A stretch of 64,000 nucleotides of DNA from Haladaptatus litoreus. GTDB lineage: Archaea > Halobacteriota > Halobacteria > Halobacteriales > Haladaptataceae. Where the stretch lies: the NCBI RefSeq assembly GCF_900156425.1, contig NZ_FTNO01000001.1, forward strand, positions 1,426,001 through 1,490,000. The letters are read 5' to 3'. Shown here piece by piece: positions 17,864 through 24,666 of this stretch (within the stretch, counting starts at the first letter, position 1; each line of letters starts with the position of its first letter). The notes under the pieces were generated by a model. That model searched no databases and was not told the DNA's origin. It saw only the letters and a program-made list of their open reading frames with translations. A program made the position numbers and the translations under genes.

Positions 17864-18263
17864 CGTGCGTGTCCCCCTCGATTCGTAGTTCGAGTATCTG
17901 GTTGTTGTACGTCGCTTTCTCCACGACGGCGTTTTCCCACCGGAGTCCGAGACGTTTTATCGGTCGTTCTTCTTCCCGGATTTCTACTACATTCGTCTCG
18001 TCGTCGAACGTGACCGTGAGGTCGTCCTCCGACACTCCCGGAAGGTCGATTGCAACGACGAGGTCGTCTTCTTCTCTCCGAACGTCAGTCAGATACTTCG
18101 GGCGGTGCGTTTGCTGCCGAGGGCGCTCCGACTCGGCAGGGCCGAGCGATACAGCATAGCTGATTCGCCCGCCAGTGCCGCCGATTTCGCCGGTGTGTGT
18201 TCTGGTCGTGCTGTCTTCTGCCAGCGCGTTCGCCAATCGAGCCAGTCGGTTGATGAGTCCCAT
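17856..18263 (-). CDS. gvpH: Gas vesicle protein GvpH, Hsp20-like
   Basis: A 135-residue protein whose C-terminal 85 residues form an alpha-crystallin/Hsp20 domain: YLTDVRREEDDLVVAIDLPG, then VSEDDLTVTFDDETNVVEIREEE and the closing strand NNQILELRIE. GvpH is the small-heat-shock-like accessory protein of haloarchaeal gas vesicles and is thought to keep hydrophobic Gvp proteins soluble. It follows gvpG through a TAATG one-base stop/start overlap. Confidence 0.9.
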   Translation of the reverse strand: MGLINRLARLANALAEDSTTRTHTGEIGGTGGRISYAVSLGPAESERPRQQTHRPKYLTDVRREEDDLVVAIDLPGVSEDDLTVTFDDETNVVEIREEERPIKRLGLRWENAVVEKATYNNQILELRIEGDTHDG

Positions 18264-18517
18264 TATCGTTTTACCTCGACTTTGCCGCTCCGCAGTCGTT
18301 CGTGGGCGTCCTCCGCGATTTCGAGTCGTTCTTCGAGTGTCGCTTTCTTTCGTTCGTACTCCTCGTGCGACAGCTCGCCGATTTCGTACAGCAGGTGTGT
18401 CTCCTTGAGTTCGTCCTGTACTCCTTCGATGTCGTACATCTCGTCAACCGCCAGCGAGTGGAGCACGTCCGCGATGGAGACGAGCGGTCTGAACAGCAAA
18501 TCGTCTACGAGAATCAT
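18263..18517 (-). CDS. gvpG: Gas vesicle protein GvpG
   Basis: An 84-residue helical accessory protein of the GvpG family. It begins MILVDDLLFRPLVSIADVLH and continues with a charged helix containing ETHLLYEIGELSHEEYERKK. The start at 18517 overlaps the gvpF stop by four bases (ATGA), which decides it against an upstream ATG at 18562. GvpG is among the proteins required for vesicle formation in Halobacterium. Confidence 0.93.
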   Translation of the reverse strand: MILVDDLLFRPLVSIADVLHSLAVDEMYDIEGVQDELKETHLLYEIGELSHEEYERKKATLEERLEIAEDAHERLRSGKVEVKR

Positions 18518-19140
18518 CGCTGTGCCCCGATGTGAATGTCCACGAAGTTGTACGGTGCCCACGGGCCAGTGTACTGGACGGTGAGGTCGTCGTACTCCTC
18601 GCGCACGTCGGCGACTGCGTCATCGAACGCTTCCCGGTCGTCCATCGCGACGAGATACGAGCGATTCAGGACGAGGCGGTCGCTGAACAGGTCGTCTTCC
18701 GTTTCGCTCTCCGCGAGCGCCGAGAGGCGTTCTCCCACGTCTTCACGGATGCTGTCCCGCGAGTAATCCGCGTCTTCGTCGGCGACGAGTTTGACACCAA
18801 GTTCGACGTGCCCGTCAACCTCGCGGAGAGCTTTTCTGAAAGCTCGCATCGCGCTCCGGAGGACACTCTTCAGCGTGCGGTTGTCCTTGAACGCCATGCC
18901 GAACTGCATCGGCACGACAGCGCCGACGTCGTCGCGTTCGAGCACTTGCCGAAGCACCTCGTCGTGGGCTTTGCTGTCCTCGTCGGTTCGTTCGGGGTCG
19001 GTGGTGTCGATGTCCGAGACGACCGCGGAGAGCGACTGGTAGTCCACAGTGTACACTCGGTCTGCGCCAGCAACCGCATCGGCATCAAACTCGAAGTCGG
19101 CCTTTTCGACAACTCCGTAGACGTATCGGTTCGAACTCAT
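18514..19140 (-). CDS. gvpF: Gas vesicle protein GvpF
   Basis: A 208-residue GvpF/GvpL family protein, first gene of the leftward operon. GvpF is a minor component that binds GvpA and helps start assembly. Motifs are SNRYVYGVVEKADF at the N terminus, DDVGAVVPMQFGMAFKDNRT in the centre and LTVQYTGPWAPYNFVDI at the C terminus. An open frame continues to 19224, but a TTATTAA-like promoter element at 19193-19200 lies inside that extension, so MSSNRYVYG at 19140 is the start. Confidence 0.95.
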   Translation of the reverse strand: MSSNRYVYGVVEKADFEFDADAVAGADRVYTVDYQSLSAVVSDIDTTDPERTDEDSKAHDEVLRQVLERDDVGAVVPMQFGMAFKDNRTLKSVLRSAMRAFRKALREVDGHVELGVKLVADEDADYSRDSIREDVGERLSALAESETEDDLFSDRLVLNRSYLVAMDDREAFDDAVADVREEYDDLTVQYTGPWAPYNFVDIHIGAQR

Positions 19141-19192
19141 CGTTAGTGGTAGGGCGTCCGCTTTCCCTTGCTGTGACGTGACGCCGCGTGCG

Positions 19193-19200
19193 TTAATAAG
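19193..19200 (-). promoter_or_regulatory. TATA-like element for the gvpF-M operon
   Basis: CTTATTAA on the minus strand is 53-60 bases before the gvpF start, predicting a transcript with a leader of roughly 30 bases. It is the only good AT-rich element in the gap between gvpF and gvpA1. Confidence 0.4.
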
Positions 19201-19334
19201 TCGTGTGGCGGAAACTGCAAGCATGCGCCTCGTTCGTCCTAAATCATTGGACTTCGGGAGGGTTGGTATCCGCTTCCGAGAGCCTCAACGTTCAGGTGGA
19301 TTCGTCCCGTAGGGCGTGTGCGGGGTGGTGAACA

Positions 19335-19619
19335 ATGACACGAGAGGAACCGAACACCTCGAACTTCGTGGAAGTACTGGACAGAATCCTCGACAAGGGA
19401 ATCGTCATCGACCTGTGGGCGCGCATCGCCATCGTCGGACTCGAATTGATTACCGTCGAAGCGCGCATCGTCGTCGCGTCGATAGATACGTTCCTGCACT
19501 ACTGCGCGGAAATCGGTGCAATCGAGAGCGGAGACATCGACGCCGTAATCGAGAGCGGAGACATCGACGCCGTAGATGTGCCGAGCGATGTCCCACATCG
19601 AGAGGCAGTTCCCGCCTGA
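19335..19619 (+). CDS. gvpA1: Gas vesicle structural protein GvpA, divergent paralogue
   Basis: A 94-residue GvpA homologue. The core FVEVLDRILDKGIVIDLWAR, then IAIVGLELITVEARIVVASIDTFLHY, keeps the amphipathic rib-forming fold. The C-terminal part is longer than usual because of an exact 27-bp tandem duplication giving IESGDIDAV twice. It runs opposite to the gvpF operon. The second copy at 20826 is closer to classical GvpA and is probably the major shell protein; this one may be a minor or variant shell subunit. The numbering gvpA1/gvpA2 is mine. Confidence 0.9.
   Translation: MTREEPNTSNFVEVLDRILDKGIVIDLWARIAIVGLELITVEARIVVASIDTFLHYCAEIGAIESGDIDAVIESGDIDAVDVPSDVPHREAVPA
19521..19574 (+). 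repeat. Exact 27-bp tandem duplication inside gvpA1
   Basis: Units 19521-19547 and 19548-19574 are identical base for base and in frame, each coding IESGDIDAV. Identity at all codon positions implies a recent slippage event. Confidence 0.95.
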
Positions 19620-19631
19620 CGTCCGACCGTA

Positions 19632-20144
19632 TCACTGCGCCGCTTTTCTTCGTTCGAGTTCGTCGAACAGGTCGTTCGCCAACGACCGGAGGTCGTCGTC
19701 GGAGAGGTCGTTCAAATCGGGTTTTCCGCCGGACTCGTCTTCTATCTCGGTTTCAGGTCCCTCGTTCTCGGTTTCTAGTTCGGCGTCTTCGACCACTTGG
19801 TCGCCGCGGATATCCGCAGCGGCAAGGATTTGCCTGGCCTCCCGTCTGCTCACGTTCAAGGCATCTTGGACTCGCTTTCGAAGTCGTTCCTCCTGCGACA
19901 CCTTCGATTTTTCCCCCTCCGGTCGGTTTTTGACCCGCATTTCGAGCGACTTGCCGAGTTTTCGCCCGACGAGCATTCCCACTCCACATCCGACAATCCC
20001 CCCAATATTTCGACCGAGCGAACCCCCATTCGCGCGGTCGTCGGACAACTGGTCGTCCGACGGCTGAGCATCCGAATCGTCCTGTACGGCCGCTTCGAGC
20101 AGTTCCGGTATCGACTGCGTGTTTTCACCTTCGTTTTCGCTCAT
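19632..20144 (-). CDS. Unrecognised gas-vesicle-island protein with glycine-zipper helix
   Basis: A 170-residue acidic protein I do not recognise. The first 50 residues are polar. Around residues 45-65 a glycine-rich hydrophobic helix, GRNIGGIVGCGVGMLVGRKL, could span or dock on a membrane or vesicle. A basic helix follows (KVSQEERLRKRVQDALNVSRREARQIL), then an acidic linker and a C-terminal helix LSDDDLRSLANDLFDELERR. It lies directly downstream of gvpO1 on the same strand, 12 bases after that stop, so it is almost certainly cotranscribed. A GTG/ATG at 20156 is an alternative start. It is not GvpN: no P-loop is present. Confidence 0.7.
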   Translation of the reverse strand: MSENEGENTQSIPELLEAAVQDDSDAQPSDDQLSDDRANGGSLGRNIGGIVGCGVGMLVGRKLGKSLEMRVKNRPEGEKSKVSQEERLRKRVQDALNVSRREARQILAAADIRGDQVVEDAELETENEGPETEIEDESGGKPDLNDLSDDDLRSLANDLFDELERRKAAQ

Positions 20145-20156
20145 GGTTGTCCCCAT

Positions 20157-20591
20157 TCAGCGTTCATCGGCGGCAATCGCGTCGCGTTGGTGGTCGAAGC
20201 TCGCCCGTCGGTATCGTCCAGCGCGACCGTACCCTTCGACGTTCCCCGCCGCGTCGAGACTGATGACGTATCTCCCGAGAATGTCCTGTGTGTCGGGAAT
20301 CGAATTTCGCTCGACGACTTCCGCGACGACGCGCCAGCCTTCTCCACCGAGGCGTTCGACTTCCACGACGCCGTCGAGCTGCGAATCGGTCAACGACCCC
20401 GCGACGGTTCGCCCCACGTCCCTCGCACCGCGAACGTCTAATTTACCGGTCGGTGTGGGCCGTTCCGAATCGTCCGTCCCGGACTCGTCGTTTGCGCGTT
20501 CAGCGGACTCACGAGACTGCTCGACAGCGTTTTCGAGGCGAGAAAGCACGTCGTCGAACTCGTTGCTTCTTTCGTCTGCTTGTTCGCTCAT
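20157..20591 (-). CDS. gvpO1: Gas vesicle protein GvpO, paralogue 1
   Basis: A 144-residue GvpO-family protein. The C-terminal domain shows LDGVVEVERLGGEGWRVVAE, then VVERNSIPDTQDILGRYVIS and GNVEGYGRAGRYRRA, as in Halobacterium GvpO, which is essential for vesicle formation. The N-terminal 60 residues are polar and variable. The start MSEQADERSN at 20591 is an ATG preceded by GGGGG; the frame extends only to a TTG at 20606. It is transcribed away from gvpA2. Having two GvpO genes in one island is unusual. Confidence 0.9.
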   Translation of the reverse strand: MSEQADERSNEFDDVLSRLENAVEQSRESAERANDESGTDDSERPTPTGKLDVRGARDVGRTVAGSLTDSQLDGVVEVERLGGEGWRVVAEVVERNSIPDTQDILGRYVISLDAAGNVEGYGRAGRYRRASFDHQRDAIAADER

Positions 20592-20736
20592 CGTTTTCCC
20601 CCGCAAACGAGTCGAGACGGAGGATGATAACTCGTGTGCCTCCCGAGGAGTTTACTCGATGGTTCATTCGGGAACCCCGATATTAGATGCTTCCAGCGCT
20701 CTCCATCGTATTTCCAATTTTATCGTTTCGTGTGCT

Positions 20737-20776
20737 TTATAAAGCCCTTGCAACGGCGGCCCCAACCGTGATATAT
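20737..20776 (+). promoter_or_regulatory. Candidate TATA elements of the gvpA2 promoter
   Basis: TTTATAAAG at 20737-20745 and ATATAT at 20771-20776 both lie upstream of the gvpA2 start at 20826. The nearer one predicts a leader of about 25-30 bases, which would begin near the small hairpin at 20800-20815. Confidence 0.45.
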
Positions 20777-20799
20777 GGTTCTGCACGACTACGTACCAT

Positions 20800-20815
20800 C
20801 GGGAGCAAACTCCCG
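20800..20815 (+). promoter_or_regulatory. Leader hairpin before gvpA2
   Basis: CGGGAG and CTCCCG pair around a CAAA loop, ending 10 bases before the gvpA2 start. If transcription begins near 20800, the hairpin would sit at the extreme 5-prime end of the mRNA, where it could stabilise an abundant transcript. Confidence 0.45.
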
Positions 20816-20825
20816 TCGATAACCA

Positions 20826-21074
20826 ATGGTACAAGCAGGACCTGACACCTCCAGTCTCGCAGACGTTCTAGACCGCATCCTCGACAAAGGCGTCGTCATC
20901 GACGTTTGGGCACGCATCTCCGTCGTCGGCATCGAAGTGCTGACGGTCGAAGCGCGTGTCGTCGTCGCATCTGTGGACACGTTCCTCCACTATGCGAAGG
21001 AAATGTCGAGGATAGAGCAAGCAACGGCATCCGACGATGTCAGCCTCGAAGAAGTCGAGGTCGCACCGTCATAA
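20826..21074 (+). CDS. gvpA2: Gas vesicle major structural protein GvpA
   Basis: An 82-residue shell protein that polymerises into the ribs of the gas vesicle. The sequence SSLADVLDRILDKGVVIDVW, then ARISVVGIEVLTVEARVVVASVDTFLHYA, is nearly the canonical haloarchaeal GvpA, followed by a short acidic tail. It has the best promoter in the island and is followed 13 bases later by gvpO2, so A and O are probably cotranscribed, as in classical clusters where O follows A, C and N. No gvpC or gvpN lies between. Confidence 0.96.
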   Translation: MVQAGPDTSSLADVLDRILDKGVVIDVWARISVVGIEVLTVEARVVVASVDTFLHYAKEMSRIEQATASDDVSLEEVEVAPS

Positions 21075-21087
21075 TCACGTCGTAGCC

Positions 21088-21603
21088 ATGTCGGAAGTAG
21101 AGCAGTGCCGGGCACTCACAGAGGGCGGCGAGCGATGCTCTCGTCCGGCACAAGACGACGGTTTTTGTCACCAGCACGATTCGAGCGACGAGACGATAGA
21201 CTCTGCTGATGAAAGTGCGGATAGCGACGATGGCCAAAAGGACGATACCCAGAACGATGGTGATGAACACGAGGAAAACGACGTGAGCCAAGAAACTGAA
21301 GAGAGTGACGAAGAGACGGAACAAGAAAGTGCTGCGCAGAACGGCGAGTTCGACGTGATGGCCGTCAGGGGAACGATAGAAGACGTTGCCAGCGACCTCG
21401 TCGGCCATCCACTCGACGGAATCATCGAAATAAGCGAGGACGACGACGGGTGGCAAGTCGTGGTCGAGATGGTCGAGCGCAGTTCGATTCCGGACACGCA
21501 GGACATCCTCGGACAGTACGCTGTCTCACTCGACGAGTCCGGAAACGTAACCGGCTATCGACTGCGAGAACGGTATCGACGGGGAGACGACCGCGAACAG
21601 TAA
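21088..21603 (+). CDS. gvpO2: GvpO, paralogue 2, with N-terminal Cys/His motif
   Basis: A 171-residue protein whose C-terminal 85 residues are GvpO (LDGIIEISEDDDGWQVVVEM, VERSSIPDTQDILGQYAVSL, TGYRLRERYRRG). The first 32 residues, EQCRALTEGGERCSRPAQDDGFCHQHD (a C-x9-C-x8-C-x3-H spacing, cited over two halves), resemble a small zinc-binding knuckle not present in classical GvpO. About 60 very acidic residues link the two parts. ATG at 21088 is chosen over 21037, which would overlap gvpA2. It lies directly behind gvpA2 and is probably the orthologous O gene. Confidence 0.9.
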   Translation: MSEVEQCRALTEGGERCSRPAQDDGFCHQHDSSDETIDSADESADSDDGQKDDTQNDGDEHEENDVSQETEESDEETEQESAAQNGEFDVMAVRGTIEDVASDLVGHPLDGIIEISEDDDGWQVVVEMVERSSIPDTQDILGQYAVSLDESGNVTGYRLRERYRRGDDREQ

Positions 21604-21605
21604 AA

Positions 21606-21926
21606 TTACCCTTTTCTAAAGCCGAGCATGAAACCGCCGACGAATCCGGCGCTCACGGAGAGCGTCGAGAGGAGGGTCGTAACCCACGACGGCGGCGCAC
21701 CGGTTTGTGCGGCCTCGGTCGATTTGAGCATTCCAGCCGAGAGCTTGTCCCAGTCGACAGACATGATTCCGCGCGATTCGAGAAACTTGAACAGGGCGAG
21801 TTCGAGGCCGACGATGACGGCGATGAGTTTGGCGACCTTCTTCGCGGCGAAACCGATGATACCACCGATGAAGGTACCGCCCCCGAACTCCAGTCCGAGT
21901 TGTTGTGGCTCTATGCCGAGTTGCAT
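21606..21926 (-). CDS. FUN14 family membrane protein
   Basis: A 106-residue small membrane protein of the FUN14 family, with two to three helices (GGTFIGGIIGFAAKKVAKLI, AVIVGLELALFKFLESRGI, and a C-terminal TLLSTLSVSAGFVGGFMLGF). Function in archaea is unknown. The start at 21926 (MQLGIEPQQLG) is favoured because TATATATAA at 21966-21974 is about 40 bases upstream; the longer frame to 21950 would begin too close to that element. It converges on gvpO2 with a two-base gap and is probably not part of the vesicle machinery. Confidence 0.8.
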   Translation of the reverse strand: MQLGIEPQQLGLEFGGGTFIGGIIGFAAKKVAKLIAVIVGLELALFKFLESRGIMSVDWDKLSAGMLKSTEAAQTGAPPSWVTTLLSTLSVSAGFVGGFMLGFRKG

Positions 21927-21965
21927 GTCCGATTCAGGATAGCGACACATTAAGAATTTTGTGGT

Positions 21966-21974
21966 TTATATATA
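21966..21974 (-). promoter_or_regulatory. TATA element for the FUN14 gene
   Basis: A run of TATATATA-type sequence on the minus strand, about 40 bases upstream of 21926, gives an expected transcription start near 21943 and a leader of about 17 bases. Confidence 0.45.
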
Positions 21975-22191
21975 CAGACAAGTCGGTAGTCTGGTACAGT
22001 AAATTCGAAGTAGCGCTATGCGTCGAAGTGGAATGACAACAATAATCTGAAATATGCGCGTATGAACAGATAGAACAGCAATACCCGACTCCCGTTCCGA
22101 GTCGGCGGGAGATTGAAGAACCAGCGTGGCTTACGGGCGACTGTGTACGGAAACGTGGCACGAATCGTGGTGAAGGCCCGGCACGGCTGAC

Positions 22192-22557
22192 GTGGTCGGC
22201 ATCGACATCAGTGGCCGTCACGAGGAAGACGGCGAATACCTGATGGTAGCCGCTGCCGTCCACGCAACCGTCGGAACGACGCGCGTTCAAAGCATTCGGG
22301 GGATGGGGTTCGCGGTCAGTCACGAACCACCGACGCTTTCGGCCATTACGGAACTCGTTGCCGATGCAGTCTGTGATCTCCCGGAACCGGCAGACGGCCC
22401 GGTCGTCGCCGAGCGCGGCGAGTTTTACGAAGAACCCGACTGGATGGTAGAACAGCATTTCGAACCTGAATTTAAGTACGTTGAGAGCATAGCTGAACGT
22501 GAAACCGTGCAGGCCGCACACCACGCCGCATACTCCGCCCGCAAACTACTCCTATGA
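22192..22557 (+). CDS. DUF2209-like protein
   Basis: A 121-residue protein beginning at GTG, MVGIDISGRHEEDGEYLMVA, followed by AAVHATVGTTRVQSIRG. The start resembles an RNase H-like or ASKHA first strand (GIDISGR). I associate it with the archaeal DUF2209 family. The biochemical role is unknown. It overlaps hflX by four bases (ATGA), so the two are coupled; that link to a ribosome-associated GTPase is the only functional hint. Confidence 0.7.
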   Translation: MVGIDISGRHEEDGEYLMVAAAVHATVGTTRVQSIRGMGFAVSHEPPTLSAITELVADAVCDLPEPADGPVVAERGEFYEEPDWMVEQHFEPEFKYVESIAERETVQAAHHAAYSARKLLL

Positions 22558-23849
22558 AAGCGATACTGGCAAAACGAGTAGACTCAGGAACTGCCCACAC
22601 GGACGAACTACGGGACTTGACCCACGCCGCTGGCTACGAAGTCGCTGGCGAACTCACGCAGTCGCGCGAGGAGGACGCCGCGTTCCAGTTCGGCGAGGGA
22701 AAAGTCGCGGAACTCGTCCAGACCGTGACTGCAACCGAGGCCGAGTTGGTCGTCTTCGACAACCAACTCGGCCCGTATCAGACCTACAACCTCGGGCAAC
22801 GGTTACCAGACGGAACCAAAGTAATCGACCGGTTCCGACTCATCCTCGAAATCTTCGGTCAGCGCGCGCAGACGCGCAAAGCCCAGTTGCAGGTCGAGTT
22901 GGCCGAACTGCGGTACGAACTCCCGCGCGTCGAGGCGAAGACGAGTCTCGCGAAGCGCGACGAGCGCCCCGGATTCATGGGGTTGGGTGAGTACGACGAG
23001 AGTCACGAACAGGACATCAAAGACCAGATCAGCCGAATCAAAAACGAACTCGACGCCATCGCGGACAAGGAAGCAGACCGCAGGCAGAAACGGCGGGAGT
23101 CCGGGTTCGACCTCGTGGCACTCGCGGGTTACACCAACGCTGGAAAATCCACCCTTCTCCGGCAGCTCTCGGAGGAGTTGGAAATCGGCGCGAACGACGA
23201 CCTGCACCCCGACCTTGACCCGACGGCGGAGTCCGAAGACCGCCTGTTCACCACCCTCGGGACGACCACTCGCAAGGCGGCAATCGACCGACGGGACGTG
23301 CTCGTCACGGACACGGTCGGGTTCATCAGCGACCTGCCCCACTGGCTGGTCGAATCGTTCAAATCCACGTTGGATGCGGTGTACTACGCTGACCTCGTCC
23401 TGCTGGTCGTGGACGTGAGCGAACCGATAGACGAAATCCGCGAAAAGCTGGTCACCTGCCACGATACGCTGTACGAGCGAAATCAGGCACCCATCGTTAC
23501 GGTGTTGAACAAAATCGACGCCGTGAGTGACGAGGAACTCGAAGAAAAGCGAAAGGCGCTGTCCGCACTCGCGCCGAGTCCGGTGGCCATCAGCGGACAG
23601 GCGGGAACGAACATCGAGGAACTAAAACGCCGTATCGACATCGAACTTCCCGATTGGCAGTTCGAACGGTTGGTCATGCCGATGACCGACGGAACGATGA
23701 GCGTCGTCTCGTGGGTTCACGACCACGGAAGTGTCGAAGATGTCACGTACACCGACGACGAGGTGGTCGTCGAGTTCGAGGCTCGACCATCTATTGTCCA
23801 ACAATCGCGGGCAAAGGCGAGCGATTTGACGGCAGTTCCGTCGGCTTAA
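22554..23849 (+). CDS. hflX: GTPase HflX
   Basis: A 431-residue ribosome-associated GTPase that splits or rescues stalled ribosomes under stress. The N-terminal HflX domain carries FDNQLGPYQTYNLGQRLPDG and VIDRFRLILEIFGQRAQTR. A coiled-coil linker follows, then a GTPase domain with G1 GYTNAGKST, G3 DTVGFISDLPHWLVESF and G4 NKID. The C-terminal subdomain is present, so it is full length. It is coupled to the upstream DUF2209-like gene. Confidence 0.95.
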   Translation: MKAILAKRVDSGTAHTDELRDLTHAAGYEVAGELTQSREEDAAFQFGEGKVAELVQTVTATEAELVVFDNQLGPYQTYNLGQRLPDGTKVIDRFRLILEIFGQRAQTRKAQLQVELAELRYELPRVEAKTSLAKRDERPGFMGLGEYDESHEQDIKDQISRIKNELDAIADKEADRRQKRRESGFDLVALAGYTNAGKSTLLRQLSEELEIGANDDLHPDLDPTAESEDRLFTTLGTTTRKAAIDRRDVLVTDTVGFISDLPHWLVESFKSTLDAVYYADLVLLVVDVSEPIDEIREKLVTCHDTLYERNQAPIVTVLNKIDAVSDEELEEKRKALSALAPSPVAISGQAGTNIEELKRRIDIELPDWQFERLVMPMTDGTMSVVSWVHDHGSVEDVTYTDDEVVVEFEARPSIVQQSRAKASDLTAVPSA

Positions 23850-24010
23850 ATCATCGAGGAAAGCGCTACAGCCCCGTTCGAGCGAATCCACGCGGTGTTT
23901 TTCTTCCGGTCGTAGATCAAGACCGCGTCGTCTTGGACTTCCAGTTCGGCGTATCGGTCGTTGTCCCGGCCGTCTCGGGAATCGTCTGCTTCGTATTTGC
24001 TCGGGGTCAT
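23846..24010 (-). CDS. Small DUF7331-like protein
   Basis: A 54-residue frame on the minus strand, too short for many gene callers. It reads MTPSKYEADDSRDG, then RYAELEVQDDAVLIYDRKKN and TAWIRSNGAVALSSMI. I recognise the central RYAELEV-DDAVLIYD pattern from a very small haloarchaeal family (DUF7331, from memory). Its stop overlaps the hflX stop on the opposite strand. Function unknown. Upstream (24011-24258) is an AT-rich gap with short inverted repeats and no further gene. Confidence 0.6.
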   Translation of the reverse strand: MTPSKYEADDSRDGRDNDRYAELEVQDDAVLIYDRKKNTAWIRSNGAVALSSMI

Positions 24011-24196
24011 ACCAGTGAGTAGCGTGTCGTTATCGACTTACCCTACAGTAGTAGGTAGCAACCAGATAGTGATAAGTGTTACCTATTGTCAAACTACGAC
24101 GGTATTCGCTAGGAGGCGGTCGGATTAGAAGGTTTCGGTGGAAATCATCTTTCGTATCTTCCTGTTGTCCCATTCCCGAGAACTCGACAAAATAGA

Positions 24197-24209
24197 TTAC
24201 TAGTAGTAA
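24197..24209. promoter_or_regulatory. Palindrome TTACTA-G-TAGTAA upstream of the HxlR gene
   Basis: A perfect inverted repeat with a one-base centre, 50 bases before the HxlR start. A related symmetric stretch, CCTACAGTAGTAGG, lies near 24042-24055. HxlR proteins often bind such sites and autoregulate, so this is a reasonable operator candidate. Confidence 0.35.
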
Positions 24210-24258
24210 GTCGATTTCGAAACGTAACTTTTTGTTGCTCGGATTCCTGGATCAGTCC

Positions 24259-24633
24259 ATGAACGACGATGCCGAGCAGCTGGAGATGTGGTGTGCGGGT
24301 GAAGACTGGTGTCCAATTACCACGACGGCGAATCTCGTCGGAAAGAAGTGGCATCCCGTTATCGTCCACCGACTGCTACAGAACGGCCCACTCGGATTCA
24401 ACGCACTCAAAGAAGACGTGGACGGTATTTCGAGCAAAGTTCTTTCCGATAGTCTGGGAGATTTAGAACAAAAACGGCTGGTCAATCGCGACATCGTGAA
24501 CGAGAAACCGGTTCGCGTCGAATACTCGCTGACACAGATTGGAAAATCTTTGCAACCCGTCATCTTCGCTATGCGCGACTGGGGAGCGGAGTATCTCGCA
24601 CCCGCAGCGGACAAAAATTCGTCCGTCGCGTAA
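24259..24633 (+). CDS. HxlR family transcriptional regulator
   Basis: A 124-residue winged-helix regulator. The HxlR pattern is clear: an N-terminal cysteine before ITTTANLVGKKWHPVIVHRL, then LLQNGPLGFNALKEDVDGIS, SKVLSDSLGDLEQKRLVNR and VEYSLTQIGKSLQPVI. Two N-terminal cysteines (MWCAGEDWCP) could sense redox or electrophiles as in HypR/QorR types; this is inference. The start MNDDAEQLEM at 24259 is preferred over 24232. No obvious target gene is adjacent. Confidence 0.85.
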   Translation: MNDDAEQLEMWCAGEDWCPITTTANLVGKKWHPVIVHRLLQNGPLGFNALKEDVDGISSKVLSDSLGDLEQKRLVNRDIVNEKPVRVEYSLTQIGKSLQPVIFAMRDWGAEYLAPAADKNSSVA

Positions 24634-24666
24634 CTGCCAATTCCCGCGTGCCCTCCCGCGCTCACC

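Noticed and set aside
22192..22557. Gene next to the gas-vesicle island as a possible gvpN or gvpC
   Set aside because: It has no P-loop and no GvpC repeats; it is coupled to hflX and looks like DUF2209.
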